A DNA stretch of 64,000 nt, taken from assembly GCA_964539825.1 (NCBI GenBank), contig CAZIKF010000024.1:1-64000 (forward strand), in the 5' to 3' direction. Position numbers and translations under genes: made by a program. The DNA is from CAZIKF01 sp964539825 (GTDB lineage: Bacteria; Muiribacteriota; UBA6191). The notes beneath the pieces were generated by a model. That model searched no databases. It was not told the origin of the DNA and was given only the letters and a program-made list of their open reading frames with translations. Shown here one piece after another: positions 33,835 to 42,113 of the stretch (the first letter of the stretch is position 1; each line of letters begins with the position of its first letter).

Positions 33835-34347
33835 ATGGGTACCAAATTTAGCTTTAAATGTAATTTCTGTGGTGAGGTTCATGGAGGCTCCCCTGCCTTT
33901 TCCTACGAAGCTCCAACCCCCTATCTAAATCAGTCTGAAGAAATTCAAAAGGCTGGAATTCTGCGACCTGATGTTTGCGGGTATGAGGATGAAGACGGTA
34001 ATCACCTCTTCATAAGGGTTGTCTTGGAAGTACCCATTCATGGAGTCGAAGATATTTTTCTGTGGGGTGCCTGGGTTTCACTAAGTGAAACTGATTTCAA
34101 AAGATATGTACAAACCTTTGATAATCCAGATCCCTCTGAATCGTATTTTGGGTGGTTTAGTAATTCTCTGGCTTTCTATGAGGACGCCTACGGGCTTAAG
34201 TGCCAGGTTCATCTACGACTGAGCAATCAGAGACCCTATATTGTGCTAGAGAAAACTGAACATCCCCTATCCATAGATTATCACAATGGGATTTCACCAC
34301 TGCGGGCCCAGGAAATAGCGGAATTCTGTATGCATAATCAAGGTTGA
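33835..34347 (+). CDS. DUF2199 domain protein
   Basis: A 170-residue cytoplasmic protein. It opens with FKCNFCGEVHGGSPAFSYEAP, a Cys-x2-Cys beginning followed by an acidic/aromatic region typical of DUF2199, and contains HLFIRVVLEVPIHG, WGAWVSLSETDF and YFGWFSNSLAFY, the latter matching the usual GWLSNxLPxY block. The domain is uncharacterised; the lone Cys pair might bind a metal with residues downstream. GAGGGAAG lies just before the ATG. The promoter is probably shared with the divergent small membrane gene. Confidence 0.75.
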   Translation: MGTKFSFKCNFCGEVHGGSPAFSYEAPTPYLNQSEEIQKAGILRPDVCGYEDEDGNHLFIRVVLEVPIHGVEDIFLWGAWVSLSETDFKRYVQTFDNPDPSESYFGWFSNSLAFYEDAYGLKCQVHLRLSNQRPYIVLEKTEHPLSIDYHNGISPLRAQEIAEFCMHNQG

Positions 34348-34428
34348 AGCATTATCAACCAGGGTAACAAAATCGCAGTTTCATCGTAGTTGAGAGAAGC
34401 AAAGAGCAAAACTTGCTCAACAAAATTG

Positions 34429-35823
34429 ATGTCGATCTCATTAAACTCCAAGCGCTGGTTTTTGACCCTTCTTCTCTTTAGCTGCTCGGTCTGCCAAATC
34501 TTTGCAGCCTGGAATGGACCCTCCAGAGATCACGCAAAGACCTATTCCACACCTTATCAAGATGGATACCTGTCTTCGCTGCATGCTACCTGTGGTTTAA
34601 AGAAGATCAAGTACAGGGAAATGAAGGTAAAAGTAGAAACCTGGGAAGTCTTTACCCCTGAGTTGGAAACAGGCAAACTCAAGGTAGCGGTAGCGCTTCA
34701 ACGAAATAGTAAGAAAAAAATTCTTCGAGCTCCCCTGGCCATCTTTATTCCCGGAACCTTTGGAAACCTCAATGGGACCATGGCAAATCGGTGGATGGAC
34801 TCCTTGACGAGGCTTGGATACCACGTGATCTCTTTTCCCAATCCCTTCGGAACAGATTTTGTATCCCAGGTTCCGATGGGTAAATTTGGGACCGTAACAA
34901 CCGAGGCTAAGAGCCTCTATGGGGTGGTGCGTGAAATCTATAAAAAACTGAGAATGTTTCATGCACTAAATGGTTCAGTGAGACTAATCGGCATCAGTCT
35001 GGGCGGATTCTTCAGCTCCATACTCGCTGCTTTGGATGCAGAGCATCCCAACCCGATTCTGACCACTGACGCTACGATAATCTCTCCCCCTTTTCACCTC
35101 GGAAGAGGGATCGATAGGCTCGATGGATTGGTAGATGAGTTACGCGATCCCTACCAGGAAATGTCTCTGCTAAGAACTTTCTTTAAATTTCGGAAGCTCT
35201 GCCGTTTGGAAAGCTCATCCGAAGCAAATGTAGAAACCTTGCGGGATGCCAGGGGACTTGTCTCTTTTCATGGTTTTTACAAAGGCCTGATGAGTTCGGT
35301 GAAAAAATACGACAAGGTTCGAAGTCTTAGCTACATACCCAAGAAAAAATCTGCGTATCAAAGATGGCGTAACCGTTTTAAGTTTTCCACCTATTATGAT
35401 GATTTAAATCCTGAGGGTAAGAGGATTATTCGTTCGGTAAAGGGTCATCTCTACTATTGGATGGCAAAAGCATACAGGGCGGGATTCCCATCTATTCGAG
35501 TTCTGACCACAACAGATGATTTCTTTAACGACCCTGGAGCCTGGAATTCTCTGGATCTGCATCCTATGCGAGATGGGATGAACGGGATGTACGGCCTTAT
35601 TTTAGACCCGGAAATGTGGGCTAGAATCCGCCAAAACCTGATTGTCCTTGAACATGGCGGACACTATGGTTTCCGCGGCAAACCCTGGTTTGAGAAGTTC
35701 ATCAGACTTTCCTTCGGATGGAATGAAGAGCTAACCCGCCGCCAGGCGAATTTTGAGGAACTCTATCCTGAACCTGCGTTAGAATTGCCTGTTGTCGACA
35801 CAGAAATCAATCCATTTCAATGA
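34429..35823 (+). CDS. secreted alpha/beta-hydrolase-like protein, copy 1 of a paralogous pair
   Basis: About 464 residues from an ATG at 34429 that starts a signal peptide (WFLTLLLFSCSVCQIFA near residues 9-25); the frame is open 13 codons upstream from a TTG. The alpha/beta-hydrolase nucleophile is Ser190 in GISLGG, a candidate acid is in TTTDDFFND near 360 and His in EHGGHYGF near 405. The C-terminal 185 residues are about 65-70 percent identical to the partial gene at 63427-64000. Each ends with FEELYPEP and a 15-residue tail. The function is not known; the fold suggests an esterase or lipase. No other member was seen. Confidence 0.7.
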   Translation: MSISLNSKRWFLTLLLFSCSVCQIFAAWNGPSRDHAKTYSTPYQDGYLSSLHATCGLKKIKYREMKVKVETWEVFTPELETGKLKVAVALQRNSKKKILRAPLAIFIPGTFGNLNGTMANRWMDSLTRLGYHVISFPNPFGTDFVSQVPMGKFGTVTTEAKSLYGVVREIYKKLRMFHALNGSVRLIGISLGGFFSSILAALDAEHPNPILTTDATIISPPFHLGRGIDRLDGLVDELRDPYQEMSLLRTFFKFRKLCRLESSSEANVETLRDARGLVSFHGFYKGLMSSVKKYDKVRSLSYIPKKKSAYQRWRNRFKFSTYYDDLNPEGKRIIRSVKGHLYYWMAKAYRAGFPSIRVLTTTDDFFNDPGAWNSLDLHPMRDGMNGMYGLILDPEMWARIRQNLIVLEHGGHYGFRGKPWFEKFIRLSFGWNEELTRRQANFEELYPEPALELPVVDTEINPFQ

Positions 35824-35959
35824 AGCCAGGAAGTCTCAAACTTCAGCATTTTGAATGATGAGAAGCTTACACCTCCGATCTTCACACAAGGATCAGTATT
35901 GGTAACAAAACTCGAGAATTTACGTAGTCTTTCGTGGAACGAACAGATCGGAGTTGGAA

Positions 35960-36502
35960 ATGAAATGGTCACTGGTATTTTTGATGATAGCGAGTGTGTG
36001 TCCCTTATTCGCGGATGTAATTGTAGAAGATGGTCAGGTAACTCGGCTAAAAGTAGAGAGATGGAAAGGAACCTGGGCAGCGCCAGGCGGAAATTACATT
36101 GAACGACTCCATATTAAGGTGAATCAGTTCAAGGTTGTAAATCAGACAAAAGAAGACAAAAAAATTCTGGATGCCATTGAGAATGGGGAGCCGTTTGAGA
36201 TACATCTGGCAAGCCGCGCGGCTACCTATTTTGCGGACACTTCCGACTACAAGTACTTTTTGAAGCATCATGTCCCCTTCACCACACGGGTATTCCCGAA
36301 GCTCAAGTTCAACGGAGTCCTCAAATGGCATGTCACGGATAATGATGAATGGAATGAAGAATCCGGTGAATTTGAGTCAATCACTGAGATCCTTTTAGAT
36401 GATCCAAACTTCAAGAGCAAATGGGGAGAATTGAAAAGCAATCCCAGGGCACCTGTCCTCTCCAGGAAAACCCAGCTCTTCGACGAGCTTTATAGCAAAT
36501 AG
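35960..36502 (+). CDS. secreted protein of unknown function ending in LFDELYSK
   Basis: Not recognised. 180 residues from the ATG at 35960, which has ATCGGAG seven bases upstream and starts a signal peptide (MKWSLVFLMIASVCPLFA). The mature part is beta-rich in prediction with many charged residues, and ends LFDELYSK, like IFEQLYAR at the end of the gene at 32911. The stop codon abuts the stop of the convergent zinc-ribbon gene with no bases between. Confidence 0.65.
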   Translation: MKWSLVFLMIASVCPLFADVIVEDGQVTRLKVERWKGTWAAPGGNYIERLHIKVNQFKVVNQTKEDKKILDAIENGEPFEIHLASRAATYFADTSDYKYFLKHHVPFTTRVFPKLKFNGVLKWHVTDNDEWNEESGEFESITEILLDDPNFKSKWGELKSNPRAPVLSRKTQLFDELYSK

Positions 36503-36787
36503 TTAATCCTGAGATTGAGTCTGCTCTTGAATTATAGCCTGGGCCTTGGGGGTATCTGCGGGAATCATCTTACCCAGGCACTTGGGGCAGGCTTTATAAC
36601 GAAACATGTTCCTCCAAAGGGAAAAACCAAGGGCAATCAACGGGGCTATTACCGATAAATCAGAATCAATGACCTGATAAATCACCAGGGCCGCGATCCA
36701 GACCCCGATCTCCAAAATAAGGGTACTTCTCGTATGTGATTTTTCAGAACCAACAAAGTGGCATTCTACACAGAATTTTTCTCCCAT
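36503..36787 (-). CDS. small zinc-ribbon membrane protein
   Basis: 94 residues from the ATG at 36787 (AGAGGTG six bases upstream, preferred over a start five codons earlier). It has CVEC at residues 6-9, two transmembrane segments (LILEIGVWIAALVIYQV and VIAPLIALGFSLW) and CPKCLG near the C-terminus. The two Cys pairs are presumably joined as one zinc site across the membrane hairpin. Function unknown; the DUF-like family is not named. Convergent with the secreted-protein gene, whose stop is directly adjacent. Confidence 0.6.
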   Translation of the reverse strand: MGEKFCVECHFVGSEKSHTRSTLILEIGVWIAALVIYQVIDSDLSVIAPLIALGFSLWRNMFRYKACPKCLGKMIPADTPKAQAIIQEQTQSQD

Positions 36788-36844
36788 ATTTTCACCTCTC
36801 AAAAATGATCTCTTGATCTGCCACTCAGGATGAACACAGTTACC

Positions 36845-37060
36845 TCAGCGGTCAAAATACTTATTGTAGTAGTGATCGTCGAAGTAGTTACCATTGATTT
36901 TCAGGCTCTTTTTCTCCGTACCGTATCTTTCAAAACCAAAGACTTCGGCGATCTTGATTGCAGCAGTATCCGTCGTAGTGATCATCACCCGAATCATCTC
37001 GCACCACTCATATTGTTTGATTTCTTCCAGGGCCTCAGCTACCAGTTTACCGAAATTCAG
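36845..37060 (-). pseudogene. C-terminal remnant of a GNAT acetyltransferase
   Basis: A reading frame of about 70 codons encodes GKLVAEALEEIKQYEWCEMI, then AAIKIAEVFGFERYGTEKKS and INGNYFDDHYYNKYF. This is the second half of a GNAT domain (end of motif A, then motif B with the GF-xxxGT-xxxxIKxxGxYxD pattern). The N-terminal half, including the QxxGxG loop, is missing; the sequence to the right belongs to a different gene on the other strand. A stop TGA is at 36845-36847. See the finding at 37050. Confidence 0.55.
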
Positions 37061-37392
37061 GATCCCCGGTCTTTGTAGATCCTGACAGCGCCGGTGTGTT
37101 ACCACGGCTTTTTGACTTTTGCCTGGCTATCTTACTTTTTCACAATGATTCCGGAGATCATGTTTTAAACATCGAAGAGTTTGAGATTTTCAAAGAGGCT
37201 TACCAGCGGCACGTACAATTCAATGAGCTTGAGAAGGAGTTCTTTCCGATGGTTCTCGAGTTCATGTACCTGGATGAAATCGTGTGGTTACTGGGTAATG
37301 ATCCAGAAGGCTGGAGAGAGTGCGGAGCTCAAAGTCGGTACCTCAAGGACGCACTCTGTCTGTGTGCCCGATTAGGCCAGTTTCAACTATAA
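37045..37392 (+). pseudogene. C-terminal remnant of an APH-type phosphotransferase
   Basis: The frame reads SGSPVFVDPDSAGVLPRLFD, then CLAILLFHNDSGDHVLN and, further on, FNELEKEFFPMVLEFMYLDEI. That is the metal-binding IDxDxAGxGPRxxDL strand and the C-terminal helices of aminoglycoside/homoserine-kinase-type phosphotransferases. The ATP-binding N-lobe and catalytic HGDxxxxN loop are absent. The frame is open back to 37021 with no proper start; a GTG at 37096 exists but would begin inside the domain. It ends at a TAA at 37390-37392. The left end runs into the GNAT remnant on the other strand. Confidence 0.5.
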
Positions 37393-37427
37393 AAATCTTC
37401 TTCCCTCGTAGAATTAACCAAATGCAA

Positions 37428-37464
37428 AAGAGCTTGAACCACTGGAAGGTTGGTTCAAGCTCTT
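37428..37464 (-). terminator. terminator of the repeat-protein gene
   Basis: A perfect 14-bp stem, AAGAGCTTGAACCA (37428-37441) / TGGTTCAAGCTCTT (37451-37464), loop CTGGAAGGT. On the minus strand it ends in CTCTTTTGCATTT. It lies 28 bases past the stop of the gene at 37493 and matches a rho-independent terminator with a short T-tract. Confidence 0.8.
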
Positions 37465-37492
37465 GATCTTTAGAGCATTCAACTAGATGAGT

Positions 37493-38968
37493 TTATTGAT
37501 TGATACGGATGTCGACTTCGGCGTTATCTACCCCTTCAATATCAACTTTGACCTTGGTGGACTGGGAATCTCCACGATTCCCCCTATATTCTTCCTTTAG
37601 ATCTGAGTCATCGTTATAAAAGCGCCTGGGCTTACGGATCAACTGCTCAGAAGCAATGCCCAAAATGTAGTTCTGGGAACTGCTGTTTGTGGTGGCATGT
37701 GCAAGGATTCTAAAATCATCCTGGTCAAACCGGTTTCGGTAATATTCTGCTGCTTTGACCAGAATGTGATTTTGAGAAGAACTATTGGTGGTTGCCCTGG
37801 CTATCTTAAGAATTTCAGTAATACTGTAACCCAGGTCAATATTCGATACGAATCCATCAACGAGAATACTGTTTTGGGAACTGCTATTTGTGGTCTGGCG
37901 GGCAGTTTTGATCAGGTTGGACACATAGCGGGAACGGTCCAGGTCCCCTTCATCAAACCGGGGTTTGATGATAACCTGACCCGGGCTGACACCGGCTCTA
38001 CGCGTGGCTAAGAGCTTCAAAATTCTATCTCTGTTATCACCCCGGTAGCTATTCTTGGAAAGTTTTAAAATATCCTCTTCGGAGTAAAAGTATAGATAGG
38101 CCTGGGTAGCGGTATACAGAATCTCATCCCGGGCATCGCCTCTATAGGTTGCATTACTAATTTGGATAATTTCATCTGGGTTGAACCCGACCGCATAATT
38201 GTTCAGTAGAAATTCAAGTAGGATATCGTCCCGTGCGTCACCTCGATAGGTCTTGTTGGCCAGTTCAATAGCATTTCGAATAGCCCTTTCCTTATAGGTT
38301 GCGTTGGCTTCAAGGTAGAGTCGTTTGTTGAAAGGTTCTTGTAAAAAGGGATTGATCAATGAGATCAGGTTGTTGATCTTGTCAGAGTTATCCAGTTTCT
38401 GAATTTCGGATGCAACATCACCGGAAGGATCAAACAAAGACCACTCTACGTCCACCGTGGATTTTACCTGCTCTGTGGTCAATTCAAGAATATCGGCCTT
38501 ATAACGTGGGGGGACATGCCTGGCCCAGTCTACGGTGACCTTAAATCCTGAAGATATCTCTTCAACACTTACTTTCTCTGCGGAGTTGAACACGCCCATG
38601 GATCGTTCTTCATCTTTCCACTGGTGAAATTCTCCGTTTACGTTGACTCCGTCTTTACTGATGATAAGGGTTAATTTTTTAGTCCTGAATTCCAGATTTG
38701 AATCTACAAAGGAACTCTCAAAGTGATTGGAATCCTTAAAAGGATTCATATCTTTGGCTTCCCGGGTCTGGGTAGGAATAATCACAATTCCCTTGGTTCC
38801 GGGATTATGGGTGGTGGTCTTTTTGTAATGAATCTCTTCTTTTACTGTAGTGCTGCCGGCACCATCAACGATAATTCCAACTACGCTGGGTTCTTCCGGG
38901 GGATCTCCCGCGAACAGGTTTGTAATCCCTAGACCCAGTATCAAACTGCTAATTGCGAATTTCTTCAT
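37493..38968 (-). CDS. secreted six-repeat helical protein with YRGD and TTNSSSQN motifs
   Basis: A 491-residue protein with a signal peptide (MKKFAISSLILGLGITNLFAG). After a region of about 200 residues, six consecutive units of 35-45 residues follow the pattern [DE]xI[IL]x[LI]xxxTYRGDxRDxIL or xIARATTNSSSQNxIL. Units 1-3 carry YRGDARD or YRGDNRD, units 4-6 carry TTNSSSQN at the same position. The repeats suggest an alpha-solenoid resembling DUF4476-type arrays. The three TTNSSSQN copies use different synonymous codons, so they are conserved by selection, not recent duplication. AGGAAGG seven bases upstream fixes the start. A terminator follows. Function unknown; RGD may mediate binding. Confidence 0.75.
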   Translation of the reverse strand: MKKFAISSLILGLGITNLFAGDPPEEPSVVGIIVDGAGSTTVKEEIHYKKTTTHNPGTKGIVIIPTQTREAKDMNPFKDSNHFESSFVDSNLEFRTKKLTLIISKDGVNVNGEFHQWKDEERSMGVFNSAEKVSVEEISSGFKVTVDWARHVPPRYKADILELTTEQVKSTVDVEWSLFDPSGDVASEIQKLDNSDKINNLISLINPFLQEPFNKRLYLEANATYKERAIRNAIELANKTYRGDARDDILLEFLLNNYAVGFNPDEIIQISNATYRGDARDEILYTATQAYLYFYSEEDILKLSKNSYRGDNRDRILKLLATRRAGVSPGQVIIKPRFDEGDLDRSRYVSNLIKTARQTTNSSSQNSILVDGFVSNIDLGYSITEILKIARATTNSSSQNHILVKAAEYYRNRFDQDDFRILAHATTNSSSQNYILGIASEQLIRKPRRFYNDDSDLKEEYRGNRGDSQSTKVKVDIEGVDNAEVDIRINQ

Positions 38969-39020
38969 TTTGGTACCTTCCTACCGTTCCCAATTGATGG
39001 GTGCACTGTTAGTTCAAAAT

Positions 39021-39044
39021 ATTCCATTTGCGACAAAATGGAAT
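39021..39044 (-). promoter_or_regulatory. 9-bp dyad in the leader of the repeat-protein gene
   Basis: ATTCCATTT (39021-39029) and AAATGGAAT (39036-39044) are perfect inverted repeats with spacer GCGACA, 53 bases upstream of the start codon at 38968. The size and spacing suit a repressor or activator operator. No regulator gene is adjacent except the response regulator at 39158, which lacks a DNA-binding domain. Confidence 0.3.
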
Positions 39045-39096
39045 GAAGCCTGCATTTGCTTACGTGATGCGATGACTTTTGTTGCAGATTTTCAAA

Positions 39097-39125
39097 TAGG
39101 TGTCAGACCCTTGGCATTTATTTCT
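39097..39125 (-). repeat. single REP-like half-site
   Basis: On the minus strand the sequence AAATGCCAAGGGTCTGACAC lies in the non-coding interval between the repeat protein and the response regulator. It resembles the 3' flank and imperfect palindromes mobilised by REP-associated tyrosine transposases. Only one copy is present in this window and no transposase is near, so it is a tentative call. Confidence 0.3.
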
Positions 39126-39157
39126 TAGGTTTCAGATTGCCTGCCTCTTTTTCCTCT

Positions 39158-39769
39158 TCAGGGTCTTAATTGGTAAACAAAAACCATTTCATCGATGGGC
39201 TCTGATTCCTTATCTAGATGCTTAAGATATGTAAGACGGCTTGGAGTGAGTTCCGCATTCTGTGGAAGCAGTACCCGGTCCTTCTTCGAAACTACTGGTC
39301 GCGACAGGATCATCCCAGATCTAAGCTGGTCTAATTTCAGCGCGCGATCCCCAGGGTATTCTTTGTTTTCCTTCTTACGCTTCTGATTTTCATAGAACCA
39401 GAGTGCATCCTCAATGATGTCTTGAAGAATCCTTGGTTCTACAGGTTTCAAGAGGTACCTGTGCACAGTTGCCAGGTTCTTGGCATCAATTTCCAAAGCC
39501 GCGTTATCATGGGCGGTTACCATGATTCGAATAGTATCAGGAGTGAATAGTTTGGCCTGTTCGAGTAATTGGACGCCTGTTAACTCAGGCATCTCATGAT
39601 CACTAATCACTACGGCAATTTCCGACTCTTTTAGTTTTTGGAGAGCCTCATGAGGGGAACTTGTGGTTACTACTTTACAGTCTAACTTGCTAAGCAGCCT
39701 CTCAAAGAGATTGAGGACGGGAACTTCATCGTCCACAATCAATATGGTTTCCTTCTTTTGCTCACACAT
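39158..39769 (-). CDS. response regulator with C-terminal output region of unknown type
   Basis: 203-residue cytoplasmic protein. Residues 8-125 form a receiver domain: VDDE at 12-15, phosphoacceptor Asp in ISDHEMPELTG near 56, the Thr/Ala switch in VTAHD near 85 and Lys in LLKPVE near 108. Residues 140-203 hold LRSGMILSRPV and a following LLPQNAELTPSRLTYLKHL, a pattern found next to HD-GYP phosphodiesterase domains, though the HD-GYP domain itself is absent. It may be a single-domain regulator acting by protein-protein contact. No partner kinase is adjacent. Weak ribosome-binding site. Confidence 0.8.
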   Translation of the reverse strand: MCEQKKETILIVDDEVPVLNLFERLLSKLDCKVVTTSSPHEALQKLKESEIAVVISDHEMPELTGVQLLEQAKLFTPDTIRIMVTAHDNAALEIDAKNLATVHRYLLKPVEPRILQDIIEDALWFYENQKRKKENKEYPGDRALKLDQLRSGMILSRPVVSKKDRVLLPQNAELTPSRLTYLKHLDKESEPIDEMVFVYQLRP

Positions 39770-39884
39770 ATCAGGCAGCGGGAAAGACCTGTATCAAGGG
39801 GAAAAGTTGCCATCCCCTTTTTTCTCCCGGTTTAATTGTATTAAAACCTTTCGCATTGCACCACTGACTCTTAGAATAATAAAC

Positions 39885-40091
39885 ATGGCAGAATATTTAT
39901 TCGCATCATTATTCTGGGGGACAATTGGATTTGGGATCTTTCTTTATGGAAAGAAGATCCAGGCTCTTATTCCCATGCTCGGGGGGGTTGCTATGATCGG
40001 GGTGTCGTATTTTACGGGGCCTTTGGTGATGTCCCTGGTCTCAATTCTCATCATCGGAGCCATATTTCAGCTAAAGAAAATGGGGTACTAA
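39885..40091 (+). CDS. small two- or three-helix membrane protein
   Basis: 68 residues, almost all hydrophobic: helices at 5-21, 26-45 and 48-62 around a YGKKIQ basic turn. This arrangement (SxxFGxIGFGxFxYGKK, then a glycine-rich helix and IGAIF) is typical of small inner-membrane proteins of unknown role in Proteobacteria. No strong ribosome-binding site precedes the ATG. It is convergent with typA, with 13 bases between stops, and divergent from the response regulator. Confidence 0.6.
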   Translation: MAEYLFASLFWGTIGFGIFLYGKKIQALIPMLGGVAMIGVSYFTGPLVMSLVSILIIGAIFQLKKMGY

Positions 40092-40104
40092 GATAGGTCC
40101 TATT

Positions 40105-41931
40105 TCAGAGTTTCTCGGGCCGTCCTGTTTTTCCTCTCTTCTTCCGCTCCTCTGCATTGAGAATCGTCTTTCGGATACGAAAAGCTTTTGGGGTGACCTC
40201 CAGAATTTCATCTTCGGCCAGGAATTCGAGAGCATCTTCCATAGATAGAATTCGCGGGGGGGCAAGTTGAGCATTCTTATCTGTACCTGCCGCGCGAACA
40301 TTGGAATGTTTCTTACCCTTGACCGGGTTTACAGCCAGATCGCCGCTTCGAGAGTTTTCTCCGATAACCATTCCCTCATATACGCTGTCTCCTGGAACTG
40401 CAAAAAGAATTCCTCGATTCTGGATTGAGTCCAGAGAATACGCTGCACAGGAGCCAGCCAGCATACTCACGAGGGCTCCGTTCTCACGAACTCTCGGGTT
40501 AGTCTTAGTTTCAAAATAGTCCTCAAATAAGGTACTGAGGGTAATTTCACCCCGGCACAATGTGAGTAACTTTGATCGCATCCCTATCATAGATCTGGCA
40601 GGGCATGAGAATTCAAGAAAACAGCTCGTATTGCGGGTATTCATCCCCCGTAGCTGTCCCCCGACCTGCAGCAGTGTGTCAATAACCTTGCTGGAATACT
40701 CGTCATTGACTTCAACAAAGGTATGTAAAAAGGGCTCGTGCTCCCGTCCATCAATGATCTTTATGAGCACCTTTGGACGGCTTACACCTAACTCGTATCC
40801 TTCCCTCCTCATTTTTTCAATCAGGATTGAAAGGTGCAACAGTCCTCGACCTGCTACACTGAATCGATCAGGGCTAGCGGTACTTTCAATACGAAGAGAG
40901 ACATTCCCTTCTAATTCCTTTTGCAGTCTTTCGCCTAGCTTCGAGGAAGTCACATAAGTACCTTCCTGCCCGGCGAAGGGTGAGTCGTTCACCAAAAAAT
41001 CCATGGATAATGTGGGTTCATCAATCGGAACAGGATCAAGGCATTTGGGAGGGTCACACAGGGTAAGAGTTTGCCCTATCTGTACGTGGGCGATTCCAGT
41101 AACAGCCACAAGTTCGCCGGAAGGGGCTGACTCTATAGGGACACGATCTAATCCCTGGTAACAAAAAAGTCCCTTAATGACCTGCTGTGTCCTCTCAGAA
41201 CTTCCCTGGTCCAGGACCCAAACCTTGTCCCCTTTAGAAACCTTTCCGAGGTGAACTCGGCCAATTCCGATTCGTCCCATAAATCCATCCACTTCGGTAG
41301 CGGTGATTCGGATAGCCCCTGGCCTATCAAAGATGAGTTCCGGGGGATCCAGATTTTTCAGGATAAACTCAAAGAGTAAATCCATGCCTTCATTCTCGCT
41401 ATCTGGTTCCCTCTGAACAATTCCATCTCTACCCGAAGCGTAAATGATGGGGAAATCTAGAAAACTCTCTGGTGCGTCCAAATCTATAAACAAGTCAAGA
41501 ATCTCACTTTGGACTTCAAGTGCACGATGATAAGGCCGGTCAATCTTATTTATGACTACCAGGGGCTTTAGCTTCTGATCCATGGCCTTTTTCAAAACAA
41601 ACCTGGTTTGCGGCATCGGACCTTCTGAGGCGTCTACCAAAAGCAAAACCCCATCAGCCAGGCAGAGAACTCTTTCAACTTCACCACCAAAATCAGCGTG
41701 CCCCGGTGTATCTATCAAGTTGACTTTATTCCCCTGGTAGTCTAGCGATACATGTTTTGAGGTGATCGTAATTCCTCTTTCACGTTCAAGATCACCTGAA
41801 TCCATGAATCGTTCTGAGAGTCTGTCCGGGGAAATGGTATTACAGTGGTGTAGAAGCCGATCTACGAGAGTTGTTTTCCCATGGTCTACATGAGCAACGA
41901 TAGCCAGGTTACGAATGGATTGAATAGACAC
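40105..41931 (-). CDS. typA: translational GTPase TypA/BipA
   Basis: Ribosome-associated GTPase of about 608 residues of the EF-G-related BipA family, which helps 50S assembly and stress or low-temperature growth. G1 is AHVDHGKTT (near residue 10), G2 GITITSKH, G3 DTPGHADFGGEVERV and G4 NKIDR; the family-specific stretch EGPMPQTRFVLKKA follows. Domains II, III, V and the C-terminal BipA domain are complete. An ATG is lacking: the GTG at 41931 gives the usual short N-terminus (VSIQSIRNLAIVAHVDHG), whereas a TTG 13 codons earlier would add an atypical extension. Probably monocistronic. Confidence 0.93.
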   Translation of the reverse strand: MSIQSIRNLAIVAHVDHGKTTLVDRLLHHCNTISPDRLSERFMDSGDLERERGITITSKHVSLDYQGNKVNLIDTPGHADFGGEVERVLCLADGVLLLVDASEGPMPQTRFVLKKAMDQKLKPLVVINKIDRPYHRALEVQSEILDLFIDLDAPESFLDFPIIYASGRDGIVQREPDSENEGMDLLFEFILKNLDPPELIFDRPGAIRITATEVDGFMGRIGIGRVHLGKVSKGDKVWVLDQGSSERTQQVIKGLFCYQGLDRVPIESAPSGELVAVTGIAHVQIGQTLTLCDPPKCLDPVPIDEPTLSMDFLVNDSPFAGQEGTYVTSSKLGERLQKELEGNVSLRIESTASPDRFSVAGRGLLHLSILIEKMRREGYELGVSRPKVLIKIIDGREHEPFLHTFVEVNDEYSSKVIDTLLQVGGQLRGMNTRNTSCFLEFSCPARSMIGMRSKLLTLCRGEITLSTLFEDYFETKTNPRVRENGALVSMLAGSCAAYSLDSIQNRGILFAVPGDSVYEGMVIGENSRSGDLAVNPVKGKKHSNVRAAGTDKNAQLAPPRILSMEDALEFLAEDEILEVTPKAFRIRKTILNAEERKKRGKTGRPEKL

Positions 41932-42113
41932 GATTCTCTCTCTAATTGATTGTGTAAATGATGTTCCCAAAGAAATGAAGCCGCCGTTTATACCGAAAAC
42001 GGGTGACTTTGTCTACTTTCATGACCTGGAATGAAAATAAAAATGAAGTCTTTTGTGGTCTGTCGCAATTTTTTGTCTTTTCGCCTCTGACTATCGATTA
42101 TGTAGATAGGAGC

